Assembly (NCBI GenBank): GCA_033807775.1
Contig: CM066317.1
Span: 40,055,870 to 40,119,869 of the forward strand
Length of the DNA stretch: 64,000 nt
Direction of reading: 5' to 3'
Source: Saussurea involucrata
Lineage: Eukaryota > Streptophyta > Magnoliopsida > Asterales > Asteraceae
Shown: piece by piece, positions 1 through 12,324 of the stretch
How positions within the stretch are numbered: the first letter of the stretch is position 1
Layout: every line of letters begins with the position of its first letter
Notes under the pieces: model-generated
The model's database searches: none
Told to the model about the DNA's origin: nothing
The model's input: only the letters and a program-made list of their open reading frames with translations
Position numbers and translations under genes: made by a program

Positions 1-807
1 AATATATACATAACCTTTCTCTTACCCTCAAGCTCCTAATCCTCCTCTTAATGGAGATAAGATCTTATTGGCTCAAATACACTTCAAGGTAAATTGTTAG
101 CAATAAGTAAATTGATAGAGTAAATTATGTAACAAGTATACTTTTGAATCAAAGTTACTCACCTTAAAGCTCAAATTATGAAAACCCTAGAAATGGAAAC
201 CCTTGATCTTGACCACTTCTAGCTAATAACACTTGAAGTTGAGATTGATCACCTAGGACCCAACAATAAAAGCCATAAATACTCCCAACAACCAATAATT
301 TATGGAAAGAAGGAAGAATAACGAAACCCTACCTTGAGAGAGAGGAAAAACGTCTGCCAAAATATCTCAGTTTACTCCAATGAGCTAAAAATCCGTAACT
401 CTCATTTTTATACCCAAAACAGGTCGGTGCGATTGTGACAGGGCGATAGTGACACTGTCACTATCGCCGGGGCACTATCGCTCAAAGCCCCCAAACTCTC
501 GGTACTCCTTAAGCGATTGTGACATAGCGATAGTGACATTGTCACTATCGCCGGGGCATTCTCGCCGAGGTCCTTTGACTTGAACTCACACACACTTGCG
601 GTACAAATGCGGCGATTGTGACACCCGCGATAGTGACACGGGCACTCTCGCCGGTCACTATCGCCCAAAGGCCACCAAGCCTCATTTGATCCCCTTTTCA
701 GCCCTTGAACAGATTCTAACGAGGTACAAGTCATGCTATAACAAAATAGTACCTGAACATGCAAAATAATTACCTAAATAACTTATAACGAAATTCGGGG
801 TGTTACA
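1..807 (-). repeat. LTR-type end of a minus-oriented retroelement (partial)
   Basis: The segment enters from outside the window and ends at 807 with GGGGTGTTACA. Read on the minus strand it begins TGTAACACCCCG, the usual start of plant Ty3/gypsy LTRs. Just beyond it, at 810-822, the minus strand reads GGAAGATGAAAAA, a plausible polypurine tract, so this fits a 3' LTR of a minus-oriented element. It contains a clustered GC-rich word (429-666). I see no credible coding sequence. It does not look alike to the LTR at 4386-6640, so the two need not belong to one element. Confidence 0.5.
429..666. repeat. Clustered self-complementary GCGATAGTGACA words
   Basis: Three imperfect blocks (about 429-490, 512-562 and 611-666) carry GCGATTGTGACA followed by GCGATAGTGACA and then its reverse complement TGTCACTATCGC, so each block could fold into a hairpin. 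The intervals between blocks are unrelated. The cluster sits a few hundred bases inside the LTR end, a place similar to the word clusters of other LTRs in this window. Confidence 0.7.
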
Positions 808-3800
808 ATTTTTCATCTTCCAAACGGATCTAAATTTTCAGTAACCCCAAGAAACTCGGTTTACATAGATCTCTCAACTAAACACAATGATCATAAAATC
901 AGACGGATAAATATATAAGGTTATCCCGACCTTCTGACTGAGATTTATCTTAAATGATTCCTTAACGATCAGTGTGTTAATCTCAATAACACTTCCTCAC
1001 GAACTCTCGCAATCCATCTTATAAATCATAACATGTGAACACAGGTTGTAAGTGTCTCAATACTTGCCATTCCCAAAATATTCTTATCCCATTCACGACC
1101 ACATCAACAGTTTCCGAACTCAACTGCCTTTCCCGGCCAATGCAAAATAACCACTGATCCTTACCGCACTAAACAATACAATTTCCTTCTCTTAATCACA
1201 AACAACTTTAACTTGACCAACTCATTTCAATTATAATTATCAACTTATTTCAAAAGTTAAACTCCAATTGAGATGCCATTCATTTCTTTCTATCCACCAT
1301 AAATTATCATATATAATAACTTAGCATCAACGTCTCGCTATGCTGGTATTCACAAAATCCGTCAGTCAAAACTGACTTCTTAGCTAACAACTCCCCTGAG
1401 TAACCCAACAATTTACACTTTTCAAAATAATTTGAGAATTACTTATTCCATCATACTATCATCAACTTCTCACTTTAACATATCGATTCTCCCTTGTCAA
1501 TTCTTAGTAAGAATCTCGGTAGGATTGCAACACATCCTGTATTAACAAATAAATATCATTACTTAACAAATCTATCATGACGTTTCAACCCAACTAATGA
1601 TCATACTACCACTCCGACCCATAATCATCATCAAGTCATTCTTTAAACATAACCAAATCTCCAACTGTTTCCTTCTAGGATCATTCCTTCACACATAAGA
1701 AACAATTCACCCTCTTTAGAGATTTAGCATTTACTATAACACAATTTGACTAACACACTCCTCATCCTCTTTAAACTTCCAATAATCTCAACATATACCT
1801 ACTTAGCGAATCTTACAACCAAAAACACTTGGTTTCTCCTTCGGGTAATCTCCCACCACTACTATGTCCTTCTATCCCGAACATAATCACACCATGAAGT
1901 CAACTTACACCCTATGTGTTCCAACAATCTGGTTAATAGATCGTACATCTCATCTGAAACCCCCAAAAGCTTCTATCTGATGCTTTCATCCTCTCTAACA
2001 TCACCTCACTACGATACTAGCGGGTACATTTAACTTGGCAATTAATGTCATTACATAACTGTACATTCCTCACCCATAACATCACACTGCAGACCAAATC
2101 TCTCATGGCCATTCTTACACAATTTAAACTTTCCTTCATATTCTCCCGTATACAACAATCGAGTCTATCCCACTAAATAGTCCTTTCCCAACTTGTTGAA
2201 CTATAACTCACGAGTTCTCAATTGGCTCACATGCAAACATTCTAGCTAGCTCTTCACGATCCATGCCCTTATAAAATAGGGCACCTCCCTTCCCTGAACA
2301 ATAAGATCTACACCCTCGCTTCACTTGTGCTACATGCCTCATCATTCTACGTATCCCTCCATACCTCGTAAATAGATCGCTTAATCAAAAAGATCACTTC
2401 CCATCTTCTTAACACCCCTACAAGGTGTCCTATCAATTTTCAACCTTCTGGTTCACGACTTCGGCCTCGACCATCTTACACAGCTATCGACTTCTACAAC
2501 AACAGGCAACATGTAACTACTTTCTTAACTTATTCTTAAACAAAGGTTCCTTACAGAATCTAATCCTTCCAACATATCATAACCAACTTCATGATCTGTC
2601 TCCCTCTTTTCGAAACTTACTCATGTAACATCAACATTACAAGCTCACTTCGAACTCATATTCCTACGCCATAGACATTTCATTCTTCCTCACCACACTA
2701 CTCATAACGAGTTGAAAATATCAACACTTTGAAGGCTTCAAGTCCTCCCTCCGGACACAACCGTCCCTTGACAACCGTACTTCCAGTTACCGAACAAGGG
2801 TGCAAACCCTCATACAACCGACACTATAATCCACTACTGACGGAACACATATCCCGATTCTACAACGTTCTCTCTTGATTTGACCAACAACTCTCCACTC
2901 TCCGAGTTCTTTCTTATCTTTAAAATACAACATCCTACGACCTAGTGAGTTCATAGCCTTCATGCATGACACACAATAGATAAATCATTTCGTACCTTTC
3001 GTCATTTTCAATAAACAACACTTGAAAACATATTGGGTACACATGCCCCCATTACTCTTAAAAATTCAATGCCCTGCACAACGATCTCGAGAATCGTTCG
3101 CATGCAACTTTCCATAAACTTAATCTTACTCCACCAAAACATGTCATTACGATAGAAATATATTGAGTGAAAATCTTTTCATACGACCACGTCCTGTAAG
3201 AAATTACCGACACGAAGTAAACCAGTCGGTTTTCATACTCATAAATAACTTCAACATGTCAATACTCGTTTTGGTTATAAAAGTTTTGCATTCAATCGTT
3301 TTCTTGACTTTTGCAATAATTTAACTTGTCCTAAAAAGAGTGGAATATTTTGCAAACCGTAAATCTCAAACTTTATTGTGCGATGTAAATGGATTTGCAT
3401 TTTTCTTTAAACATACGCTTGCACACGCCGACTCATATTAGTTCAATTTGAAATTTGCACATTTACTTTACTTATGGAAAATTTCATGTACACATGTACA
3501 ACTCAGTGTATGAAACTATACTTGCAATTGAAGGCTACTCACTCAAACAAGGTCAACCGTTCTACTCACGTATCCTAACACTTGCACTCTGACTCCGACC
3601 AATGGTTGTCCTCTCGGCCTTGCCGCATCTTGCTATACATACATTCAACGGTCCACTTACTCCACAATTTCATACTATTTTCGTTTTGATCAACTATCTA
3701 ACTTTCCACTTCTACATGCCCTCATTTCACTATAGGTATCTTATTTCATTAACCCTGCCAAAGAAAAGCGCGACTAAGAAGTCAGGGCTCTATTGGTACA

Positions 3801-4385
3801 CTCAAGATTTCAACACTGATAATCCTTACCAAACTAACTGACCTTATCCCACGAATTCTAGAACTGAGATTTTCCAAAAACCGGAGTCTTACTCAAAATC
3901 AATCACTTTATCTTTTTGAATCCACGAAGATCTACCTCTAGACGACTCGTAACATTCTAAACAACATTTCTTCTCTACGATGTATACATACATCACCTCA
4001 TGAACGCTCTCTCATGATACTTCCCCCCATAATGGGTCTCAATCTACCCCTCCGGGATCTTGCTAACATTCCAGAGTACTGGAACACGACACATGACTAG
4101 CTTCAGACTACAACTTCGGAATAATAAGGCAGGTCAAGCACATACATGTACCTGTAAATTCACAATTACACTGGCCAGGTGTAATTCCAAACTTACCTTA
4201 CATGACCGTCCTCGGTACCCTATTAGTCCTCTTTTCACTATAGTGTCCTTCTAACACATTTCTTATATCAAAATAGTGCCTTCCTAACGCATTCCCTGAT
4301 TCTTAGTTGTGATTTCTACTCCTAAAGTTTAAGTTTAGGCCCGTCCGGTCACCTAAATCCCTTAAACTATGGCTCTGATACCATT
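808..4385 (-). mobile_element. Decayed interior of an LTR retroelement, minus orientation
   Basis: This 3.6-kb block lies between an LTR-type end (807) and a primer-binding site plus LTR (4372-6640), which is the order expected for a minus-oriented element. The plus strand is poor in G. Only short open frames exist, and I could not recognise gag, protease, RT, RNase H or integrase motifs in any frame. It may be a heavily mutated Ty3/gypsy interior or a non-coding derivative. The assignment rests on position only. Confidence 0.35.
4372..4383 (-). promoter_or_regulatory. Primer-binding site (initiator tRNA-Met type)
   Basis: On the minus strand these bases read TGGTATCAGAGC, complementary to the 3' end of plant initiator tRNA-Met. 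The site lies two bases inside the LTR that begins at 4386, as expected for priming of minus-strand DNA synthesis in a minus-oriented LTR element. Confidence 0.8.
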
Positions 4386-6640
4386 TGTAACAACCCAAAA
4401 TCCATAGGACAAACATAGCATTAAATTATACTCTTTAAAATAAAATTTGGTCCCGAATACTTCGTTACATCATTCACAAACTAAGGTTGGCGGAAACAAC
4501 CTATACACAACTGAGAACAACTACTACTACAAGTGGCACCGGCACTGTCTCAACTGCTTATGTACTCTATCCTGCGCATGCTCACTTACCGGAGCCTTCT
4601 ACTATAAGCTTACCTGAAAAGGTTTTAGTTTTGAAAAGCGAGGGTTAGACCAAAAGGTCTAGTGAATTCCCTCCATAAAACATTCAACACAGTATAAAAT
4701 CATTTCATAGAAAACATACTTTCACATCTTTCTCATAAACATCATCCAAGGTTAAACACAGGGATTCAGGGTCGCATAAGCTACTCCGATTGGGGCCTAA
4801 CGGACACCCTCTCGTCTACGCCGAAATCCAAGTGGACTCCTCGTTCCTGCATGTAAGAGGAAACGAATTCCATCCTACAAGCTAACCTCCATATGCCCAA
4901 GGGATTAGAAATCCCTTGGTACCCAGATCCCACTGTGCAACCGACTCCACATAGCATTCACATAAACCATCATAGTCATAAAACATGAGAATTATAATAC
5001 ACTTTACAATTCGTTTCATTGCCGAATAATCTTTTCAGTAGAGCTTACTTATCATAAGAAAATGTTCGTAAAAGCTTTCAAATAAATCATGCTCATAAAA
5101 CATACCCTGATAGTAAAATATAAAGCTTTCATTTACATAAAGTTCATGTGAAATACAGGGCATTTCCACGTAATCGCTTTCTTTGTAAAATGCGTAAGAT
5201 CACGTATTTTAGTTAGAAAAACTCACATGGCTTGCTCGCTCCAAAGCTCCTCACTTACACTTCCGATCTCTAGGCGGAACACCTATTATATTAATAACGT
5301 ACATCATAATTCGTTCATTTATTACTCGAGTTAAATCCCGAACTCAACCCAAACTTATCTAAGTTGGTAGATTCCATTTCTAGTCCAGAAATCATAATTA
5401 AGGGTCTTTGCTTTCCCATCCTTTTGAAATGCTACACCGGATCCATTAATTTACCTGACTCTAGGTTCCCCAACATAAAATTATAACACTTGATTCTAAA
5501 TATCAAAGCCGGATCATGATAATAATAATATGACCCAAATTAATAAATAGGCTATCAATTACATACTAGGCCTCTTTAAAAATAATTATAGACTTTAATA
5601 ATAAACTAAGCCCAATTTAATAACCAAGCCCACTGTAACTCTAAGTCCAAAGAGAATTTAGAATCTCTCGGCCCAACTTAACTTTCAGCCCCCAAACCAT
5701 TCGGTCCAGAACTTGGTCTGGTTTGCGCCAACTGCTTTGCGCCAACAGTGTTTGCGCCAAACACTGTTTTGCGCCAACACTCAAATACGCCAGACACTGA
5801 TTTGCTCAGTCTCGATTTCACGATTTAAAACTGTAATTCGCTAGCTTAAGCGAAGAACAAACCTTAAGAGTGATTACCAAGGTTCTCACTACAATTTAAA
5901 CCTCTTAGTCGATTTCTTGATCAAACTTACCCATTTTAAACATTTGATTTATCTTTGACAAAATAAGAATTTGAATCAAAACCCTATTAATATCCTTATT
6001 GGATTTCTCACTTACATAACCAAGAACAACTAGAAACCTACAAATCTAGCATTACTTGCAAAAGAGAAACGCAAGGGGATGGTTTCTTACCAGAATAGAA
6101 CCTCACGGAATGGAAAGCTGCTGCCGAACCTCGCCACCGTCGGCGACCACTACCGACAGCCAACCGCCAGCGACCACCACCGGCAGCCAACCGCCGGCGA
6201 CCACCATCTCCTTCTCCCCGTCGTTTCTCTCTCTCGCTGTCCCTTCTCTCTCGTCGTCTATCTCTCTCTCCCAGCTTCTCTCTCGCAGCTGCTCTCTTTC
6301 TCTCGATATCTCTATTTCTTGCTGAACAGCAACAATCACACACCAGAACCACACACACACAAGAGTATTAACTCTTTCTCTCTGCTTCCTCCTCACGAAG
6401 AATACACAGGCCTCCCATGGCCATTTTCTTTCTTTCTTTTTCCCTTTTTTTCTCTCGATGTGCAGCTGCAAACAACACACAAAACCCTAAAATTGTTTTC
6501 TGATCTATTCTCAAAAGTGGCGCATAAAACAAGGGAATTAATTTCCCATTTTTCATATTCTACCCTCATACTTTTTCATAATAAATAAATACAACCCTAA
6601 ACTTCCATTTGAAACACATTACTTAATTTGGGTTATTACA
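4386..6640 (-). repeat. 5' LTR of a minus-oriented gypsy-type element
   Basis: The segment starts TGTAACAACCC and ends GGGTTATTACA, short inverted termini typical of long plant gypsy LTRs, and is followed inside by a primer-binding site. It is about 2.25 kb long. It includes a TTTGCGCCAA cluster (5722-5800) and a low-complexity stretch at 6120-6330 that is CCACCG-rich and then TCTC-rich. Open frames across the latter give only Ser/Pro/Arg-rich peptides and are not genes. A mate LTR with the same sequence is not visible in the window. Confidence 0.65.
5722..5800. repeat. TTTGCGCCAA word cluster in LTR
   Basis: Exact TTTGCGCCAA occurs at 5722, 5736, 5751 and 5768, with a degenerate fifth copy near 5786. 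The copies alternate with CAGTG and CACTG so that neighbouring units form a palindrome around CGC. Spacing is 14 to 17 bases. Confidence 0.8.
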
Positions 6641-7689
6641 ATTACACTTTTCATCCTTGGGTTAGGCGTTTTAATGGTATTTGTCTATTTTTTTGACAAT
6701 TCAACGAATCGTGTCCTTGGAGTTCTGTTATTTAATAAGTTACATCTTTTTGGTTGCATTTTTTTTAATGAATTGAGTCTTTAAATAAATCAATGACGTG
6801 GATCCTATGGTTGCATTAAGGACTCTACTAGTTGTAAAAATACAACCATACATATTCGATCCGTTGAATTTTCAAAAAAACGAAGAATGATCGTTAAAAA
6901 CATATAACCACAAAGACCAAACATGTAATTACTCTAACTATTAATTATAAGAACATCTTCAATAGGCTCCCTACATTGGCTCTTTAACTATTACTAGAAA
7001 TGTATTCGTGCAATACAACGTGATATATTTCGATTTTAATGTTTTATTTTATTTTTTATCGTTGTCGAATTTATTACAATGGTTTGTGTGTTTTTGAGAA
7101 AATAATAATGTTTTTTTTATAAATTTGTTTGAAGTATGACGCTTTTTGAGGAGTTCACGAGGATTTGAAAGGGGTTAGAGATAAGAATTAATTAAGTAAT
7201 TAATGAGGATTAAAGAATGATTCCTTTTTAGAAGTTCACGATTTAAGGATTTGAAGGGGTTTAGAGATAAGGATTAATTAAGCAATTAGTATTAAAAGTG
7301 GCACATAAAACTTTATTAGTTGTTTTTAAGAGATTTTAAGTAACTAGCATTAAATAACGGTACATAACACTTTATATGTTGTTTTTAAAAGTTTTTCTCA
7401 AATGCTTTATAATATAGTATAAATAAGGGCCAACTATGAAAAAAAGAACTCATTCCAGTAGAGTCTCTAGATTGGCTCCATAACTAATTTTCATGATCTC
7501 ACTTCCTATATGTAAGGAGTTCTCTAAAAATATTCATCATTATTTTATTTATATACATATATACATCATGTCATTGGTTTATTTTATTGTAAGCAAAAAA
7601 AAATACATTATTGAACTGATATATATTTATTGGAGTAACAATGTATTGTTTTCCCCCACTTTAAATGCATTTCACTTCCTAAATCAGCT
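6641..7689. other. A+T-rich intergenic stretch
   Basis: No credible gene. The segment is A+T-rich, with short direct repeats such as GGATTTGAAGGGG-like units followed by TTAGAGATAAG near 7160-7275, and poly-T runs. It lies between the LTR ending at 6640 and the Harbinger region. Confidence 0.5.
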
Positions 7690-9610
7690 TAAATGCAGGG
7701 AGTAAGGGGTTGGTTACTAAGACCTTCGGTACCGCCAGCGGGCTCGGGCTCCTGCGGGCTCCGACGGGTTGTGGTTAGGGGGGGGGGGGGGAAGCGGGCT
7801 CGGGCTCGGGTTCAGCCTCGGGTTCCAAAACCCGTTCAACCCGATGGTTTTTCGTTTTTTTTAGAATTTTTTGTTAAATAATTTGAAAGGAGCCGTTGAC
7901 AACGGCTATTTTTTTAAAAAAAAATTTAATTTTTTTTTTCAATTTAATCACACTATATATATAATCCTAAAACCCATTTTATTTTTCACACAAAACAACT
8001 CTCTCATTCTCTCATTCTCTTCCATTCTCTATATTTTAAACAATATGGATTCGCCACAACCCGGTTCACCGACCGCATCATCATCATCCGTAGACACCGA
8101 CGAGTTGTTGCATCTACAAAGGAAAATTTTCGACAGACTGCACAATTAATTTATGGTAGCACCGCCTCATCGTCAAGAAGAGAGAGGGTCGCGAACATAG
8201 AAAGAGGTCGAGTAGCTGCAAACGAGCGGCTTATGCGGGACTACTTTGGCAACAACCCAGTTTATACACCGGATATGTTTAGGCGGCGGTTCAGGATGAG
8301 CAGACAACTATTCGAACGAATAGTTGAAGATTTAGAAGGAGAGTATCCGTATTTTACACTTCGGTTGGACGACAGACGCAAACAAGGTTTTTCTCCGATA
8401 CAAAAGTGTACTTCCGCTATTCGGCAATTGGCGTATGGAGTAGCTGCTGACGCACTTGACGAGTACATCCGTATGGGAGAGAAAACGTCACGAGATTGTC
8501 TGTACAAATTTTGCACAGGTATTATTGAACTGTATGGTCAAAAATATTTACGCAAGCCTACTTTTATTGATATTCAGAAGTTGTACGCCGCGCATGAAGC
8601 TAAACACGGATTTCCCGGCATGCTCGGAAGCATAGACTGTACTCACTGGGCGTGGGCAAATTGTCCGGTAGCATGGCGAGGTCAATTCATGAGAGGTGAT
8701 CATGAGCACCCGACAATCATGCTAGAAGCAGTGGCCTCTCAAGATCTATGGATCTGGCACGCATACTTTGGTGTTGCCGGTTCCAACAACGACATCAATG
8801 TTCTCAATCAGTCGCCCATCTTGAACGATGTATATGAAGGAAAAGCACCCGACTGCCCTTTTGAGGTGAATGGAGCCACCTACGAGCACGGATATTATCT
8901 AGCGGATGGGATATATCCGGAATGGGCTACTTTCGTAAAATCATTTACGTGCCCACAGGACCCTAAACGACAAAAGTTCAAGTCCGCGCAAAAAGCGGCA
9001 CGTAAAGATGTTGAACGAGCTTTTGGCGTGCTTAAACAACGTTGGCATATACTTCATAACCCGGCACGCGGATGGGAACCGACAAGATTGGCAAACATTA
9101 TGTACGCTTGTGTCATATTACACAATATGATACTCGAAGACGAAGACCATGCTATTTGTGGTGGCGATGAAAACGACCTTTTCACGGATGATATCGAAAC
9201 CCAAATCAGTGAGGAACAACGCGCAACAAATGTTCGAGAAGTCAAAAACCGGGGCACTCATAATAACCTTCGGTCGGATTTGGTCGAACATATTTGGCGT
9301 ATCCAAGTTCCCAACAATGACGACGAGTAGATTTTTAAATTTATTTTGTAATTTTTATTTTTAATGAATGATATGAATTTTTATTTTTATTATTTATCTT
9401 ATTTTTATTTATTAAAAAATATATAAATATTTTTATTTTGTTAAATAATTAAATGTATAAATAAAAGAATTAAAAAAATGAGGTGACAAGAGGACCTGAG
9501 GGCTTGCGCTACGCCACTTTAGGGCTTGAGGGTTTGAGGAGAGGGTTAGGAGAAAAGCTGATGTGACGCTGATGTGGCGCTTGAGGGCTTGAGGGCTGTG
9601 ATACGGATGA
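7690..9610 (+). mobile_element. PIF/Harbinger-like DNA transposon region (ends not resolved)
   Basis: This stretch surrounds a PIF/Harbinger transposase. The left flank holds a G run (about 7780-7792) and CGGGCTCGGG repeats. The right flank (about 9500-9600) repeats GAGGGCTTGAGGG-like words. I could not match convincing terminal inverted repeats or a 3-bp target duplication, so the limits are approximate. No second ORF of the Myb/SANT type, usual partner of this transposase, is visible, so mobility would need help in trans. Confidence 0.6.
8045..9330 (+). pseudogene. PIF/Harbinger transposase (DDE nuclease family), frameshifted near its N-terminus
   Basis: The long frame 8233-9330 encodes 365 residues that match plant Harbinger transposases, an RNase H-fold DDE nuclease that cuts and joins element ends. 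Visible landmarks are the N-terminal MFRRRFRMSRQLF segment (about residues 15-27), the first Asp in GSIDCTHWAW (about 133), the second Asp in GSNNDINVL (about 187) and the Glu in DVERAFGVLKQRW (about 265). The C-terminus includes MYACVILHNMILED. The likely start, ATG at 8045, is in another frame and runs to a stop at 8147, while the main frame is open upstream of 8233 without a Met. A one-base indel near 8120-8145 is therefore likely. Alternatively, translation starts at the internal Met at 8233 and yields a slightly short protein. Confidence 0.8.
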
Positions 9611-9840
9611 CCTAAACTTTTATAAACTAAACGCTTACTAGGTAAGTCCTTATTGACAATACCTATCATCCTCAATTATTTTATTAGGTAATATTCTCGG
9701 CCATCAAAATGAATTTTTGGTAAACGTTTTTTACTGGGTAAGAGTCATCCTTCTTACTTATCGGGCAAGATTCACGATCCTTACTATGTCTTTTACTAAG
9801 AAAAACTCTTGACCATTATCATGCTCATCCGATAAGTTAA

Positions 9841-10686
9841 GAGCATCTCCATCAGATTCTCTATATTTTTTCTAAAATAGAGATTTAAAAGTCAAAATCT
9901 CTAAAATAAATTACATTTATCTTCAACAGATTCTCTATTTTTAGAGAACTTAACATTCATTATATTATTAAAATATTATTTAAATTTATCATCCCAACAT
10001 ATTTTTAAAAAGAATTTATATAAAATAATGATAACTCAATCCTATTGGTGGGAATAAATAAAAAAATAATTTGTCTCTCCATCTAGCAAGTTTTACGCTG
10101 CGTTTTCTCAAGTTTTAGAAGGAAAGAAAAGAAGAGAAAGGGAAGAGAAAGAAAAGAAAAGAAAGGAAAGGGAGAAAATAAATATTTGTATTTGTGTTCT
10201 TGAGATTGAAGGAAAAGAAAGGAAGGAGAGGGAAATAAAATAATTTTTCATGTTCTTGAGTAAGAGAGAAATGAAAGAAAAGATGTTACTTTTACCAATA
10301 TACTCTCATTTATTTCATAATGAAATGTAATTAATGGGTATATGTGTAATTTTATATTTAATTCTTTTTATTTCATTTTCTTCCGTTTCCTCCCACATTT
10401 TGGAGGAAAGTTTTGAGAGGAAAATCAGCAATATTTTATTTCCCCTTCCCTTCTTTCCATCTTTAAAAAAACCCGAGAACACATCTTTTTATTTTCCTCC
10501 TACTTTCCTTCCTTTCCGTTCCTTTCCTTCATAAAAAACTCGAGAACACAACGTTAGAGAATTCTTTAAACTTGGAGCTTTCTCTAGTTTTCTCTATTTT
10601 AGAGAACAATATAGAGAAGCTATTGGAGCAATATAGAGAACAAAAATGCAATTTTCTCTATTTTAGAGAAATTGTTGGAGATGCTC
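9841..10686. mobile_element. Tourist-like MITE with TAA target duplications
   Basis: Inverted termini GAGCATCTCCATCAG at the left and the complement of GAGCATCTCCAACAA at the right enclose 846 bp, flanked on both sides by TAA (9838-9840 and 10687-10689). A 3-bp TAA duplication fits PIF/Harbinger-type MITEs. Inner arms repeat TTCTCTATTTTAGAGA-like hairpin sequence. A second MITE (10095-10554) is nested in the middle. There is no coding capacity. Confidence 0.8.
10095..10554. mobile_element. Purine-rich hairpin MITE nested in the Tourist-like MITE
   Basis: The left end is ACGCTGCGTTTTCTCAAG and the right end is the complement of ACGTTGTGTTCTCGAG, an imperfect inverted pair. The left arm is GGAAAGGAAAAG-type purine-rich DNA for about 150 bp, and the right arm is the matching pyrimidine-rich strand. 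It disrupts the larger MITE at 9841-10686. Confidence 0.6.
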
Positions 10687-10688
10687 TA

Positions 10689-11135
10689 ACGTTGCATTAT
10701 CGAAACTCATTTTAGGAAGTATTAGGAAAGGAAAGGAAGGGAAATGAGTGGAAAGTAAAAAAACTTGTGTTCTCGAAACTATTTTAGGAGAGAAGGAAAG
10801 GAAACGAAAGGAAAATAATAACAAGTTTTCTTTCAAAACTTTTCTTCTAAATGTGGGAGGAAAGGGAATGAAAGGAAAGGAAAGAAATTAAAAGCATGTA
10901 AAAAATTTACTGAAATTATTAAAATTACAAAAATACCCGATATTTCTTATAAAAGATATATTTGTAAGGGTATATTAGTAAAAATAACATCTTTATTTTC
11001 TTTTCTTTCCTCAAGAACACAAAAAAAATTTATTTTTCTTTCACTTAAGAGAACACAAATAAAAAAATTATTTTCCTTCATTTTCCATTTATTTTCTTTC
11101 TTTTCTTTTCTCTCCCGATTAAAGAACACAACATA
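10689..11135. mobile_element. Second purine-rich hairpin MITE
   Basis: The arms resemble those of the element at 10095-10554: GTGTTCTCGAAACTATTTTAGG near 10767 on the left (with a related stretch from 10689) and the complement of TTGTGTTCTTTAATCGG at the right end near 11110-11130. Purine-rich GGAAAGGAAA arms face CTTTCCTTT arms. Exact limits are uncertain because the left side seems partly duplicated. Confidence 0.5.
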
Positions 11136-11654
11136 AGTGAACTAGATAAACGCTTACCCGATAATGATTGATAACCGGCCGCCGAAATTGAAGATGCTAT
11201 AGGAACAATGAAGAAGTAAACATCGAGGTTTCTTTCATTTTTTATGGATAAAATAAGAAAACATCTTCTTCGGCAAGCATCTTTTCTCCAAAGTTTAAGA
11301 TCTTTAATTCCCCCTTCGATTATGCTGTATTACAAAACAAGCCCTCTTCCTTTTTTTTTGCTTCAAAAGCACCAATCTATAATTGTCATGAAATCTAACC
11401 CTTTCATCGTCACCAAACTTACAGAGAACATCATATAGCAATCTTACTCTTACGAAATGTGATGAGAAATAGACAGATTGTGGTTGATGGGTGTTATGCG
11501 AGGGTCGTCCACAAATTATTGTTTGACATGAGACACCATTCAAAGCCCTTATCATAATTGGTTCAAATTATTCTCTCTTTATTAATCTGATTTTCATATA
11601 TTATTGATGGTGGTATTACAATTGTTGGTGATCTTCAAATCGTTCATTAAGTTG
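11136..11654. other. Intergenic, no recognised feature
   Basis: No credible gene or transposon terminus was found. The short open frames here lack recognisable motifs and overlap each other on both strands. Confidence 0.4.
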
Positions 11655-12170
11655 ATATGTGTTTATAAGGGGCAAGCAAAAAGTCATCTAATCCAACTTG
11701 AGACCGACCATAATCAAATATCCAATTGTAATTGGAGCAGACCTATCCAAAATTTCAACATTTAAATTGGATGGGTTGGTTCTGGAATGATAGTACATAA
11801 TCCAATAAAACGAACCGATCCAATCCAATTACACCACCCATTTATCATCTAACTATTATCCAATTAATTACTATATATAATTATTAACATTTCACGATAT
11901 TGTTTTCAATTAGTAGAAAATTTCTGAATAATTTATTGAAATGATGGATTAATTGGTTAACAATTGAATTAAAATATTGAATGAATCTAATTTGATTCAA
12001 TGTATAACCAGTAGTAATATCCAATGAATGGAACCGATCCGATCCAATCATCAATTGGATTTGATTAAATCGGATGACAAAACTCAACATCCAATAAAAG
12101 ATTGGATTAGATCAGATCCACTTAAATCCATTAGATTTCAACTTACGAACACCCCTATATGTTTTCCTAT
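11655..12170. mobile_element. Possible MITE rich in CCAATTGGATC-like words
   Basis: Many copies of TCCAATT, TTGGAT and GATCCGATCC words occur, with imperfect inverted ends: AAGGGGCAAGCAAAAAGTC at the left and the complement of AGGGGTGTTCGTAAGTTG at the right. The organisation resembles non-autonomous hAT elements with internal subterminal words, like the hAT element at 24817-25855. No target duplication could be fixed. Confidence 0.35.
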
Positions 12171-12291
12171 CAAGTATTTCTTAAACTGACAGATAAATCT
12201 TATCAAACAATTACCATTAATGTCACAAGCGTTAAATCTTAAGTTTTTCCCGCTTTACATACAATAAACCATAATAATAAGGCAGACAGAC

Positions 12292-12299
12292 TATAAAAA
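12292..12299 (+). promoter_or_regulatory. Putative TATA box of the HIR gene
   Basis: TATAAAAA follows a relatively unstructured stretch and lies about 340 bp upstream of a good splice donor at 12630 that would end a 5' untranslated exon. A transcript start near 12325 is inferred from spacing only. Confidence 0.4.
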
Positions 12300-12324
12300 A
12301 ACCCTTCAAAAGAGCAAGAAAACA

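Noticed and set aside
408..764. 118-codon minus-strand open frame
   Set aside because: It spans the repeated GCGATAGTGACA words of an LTR; the repeated Ser/Thr peptide is a by-product of the repeat.
6038..6588. Several overlapping open frames on both strands rich in Ser, Pro or Arg/Glu
   Set aside because: They are frames through the CCACCG and TCTC low-complexity part of an LTR; none resembles a protein family.
7690..9610. Terminal inverted repeats for the Harbinger element
   Set aside because: Candidate ends (CCTTCGGTACCG at left and CATCCGTATCAC at right) agree too poorly to define borders.
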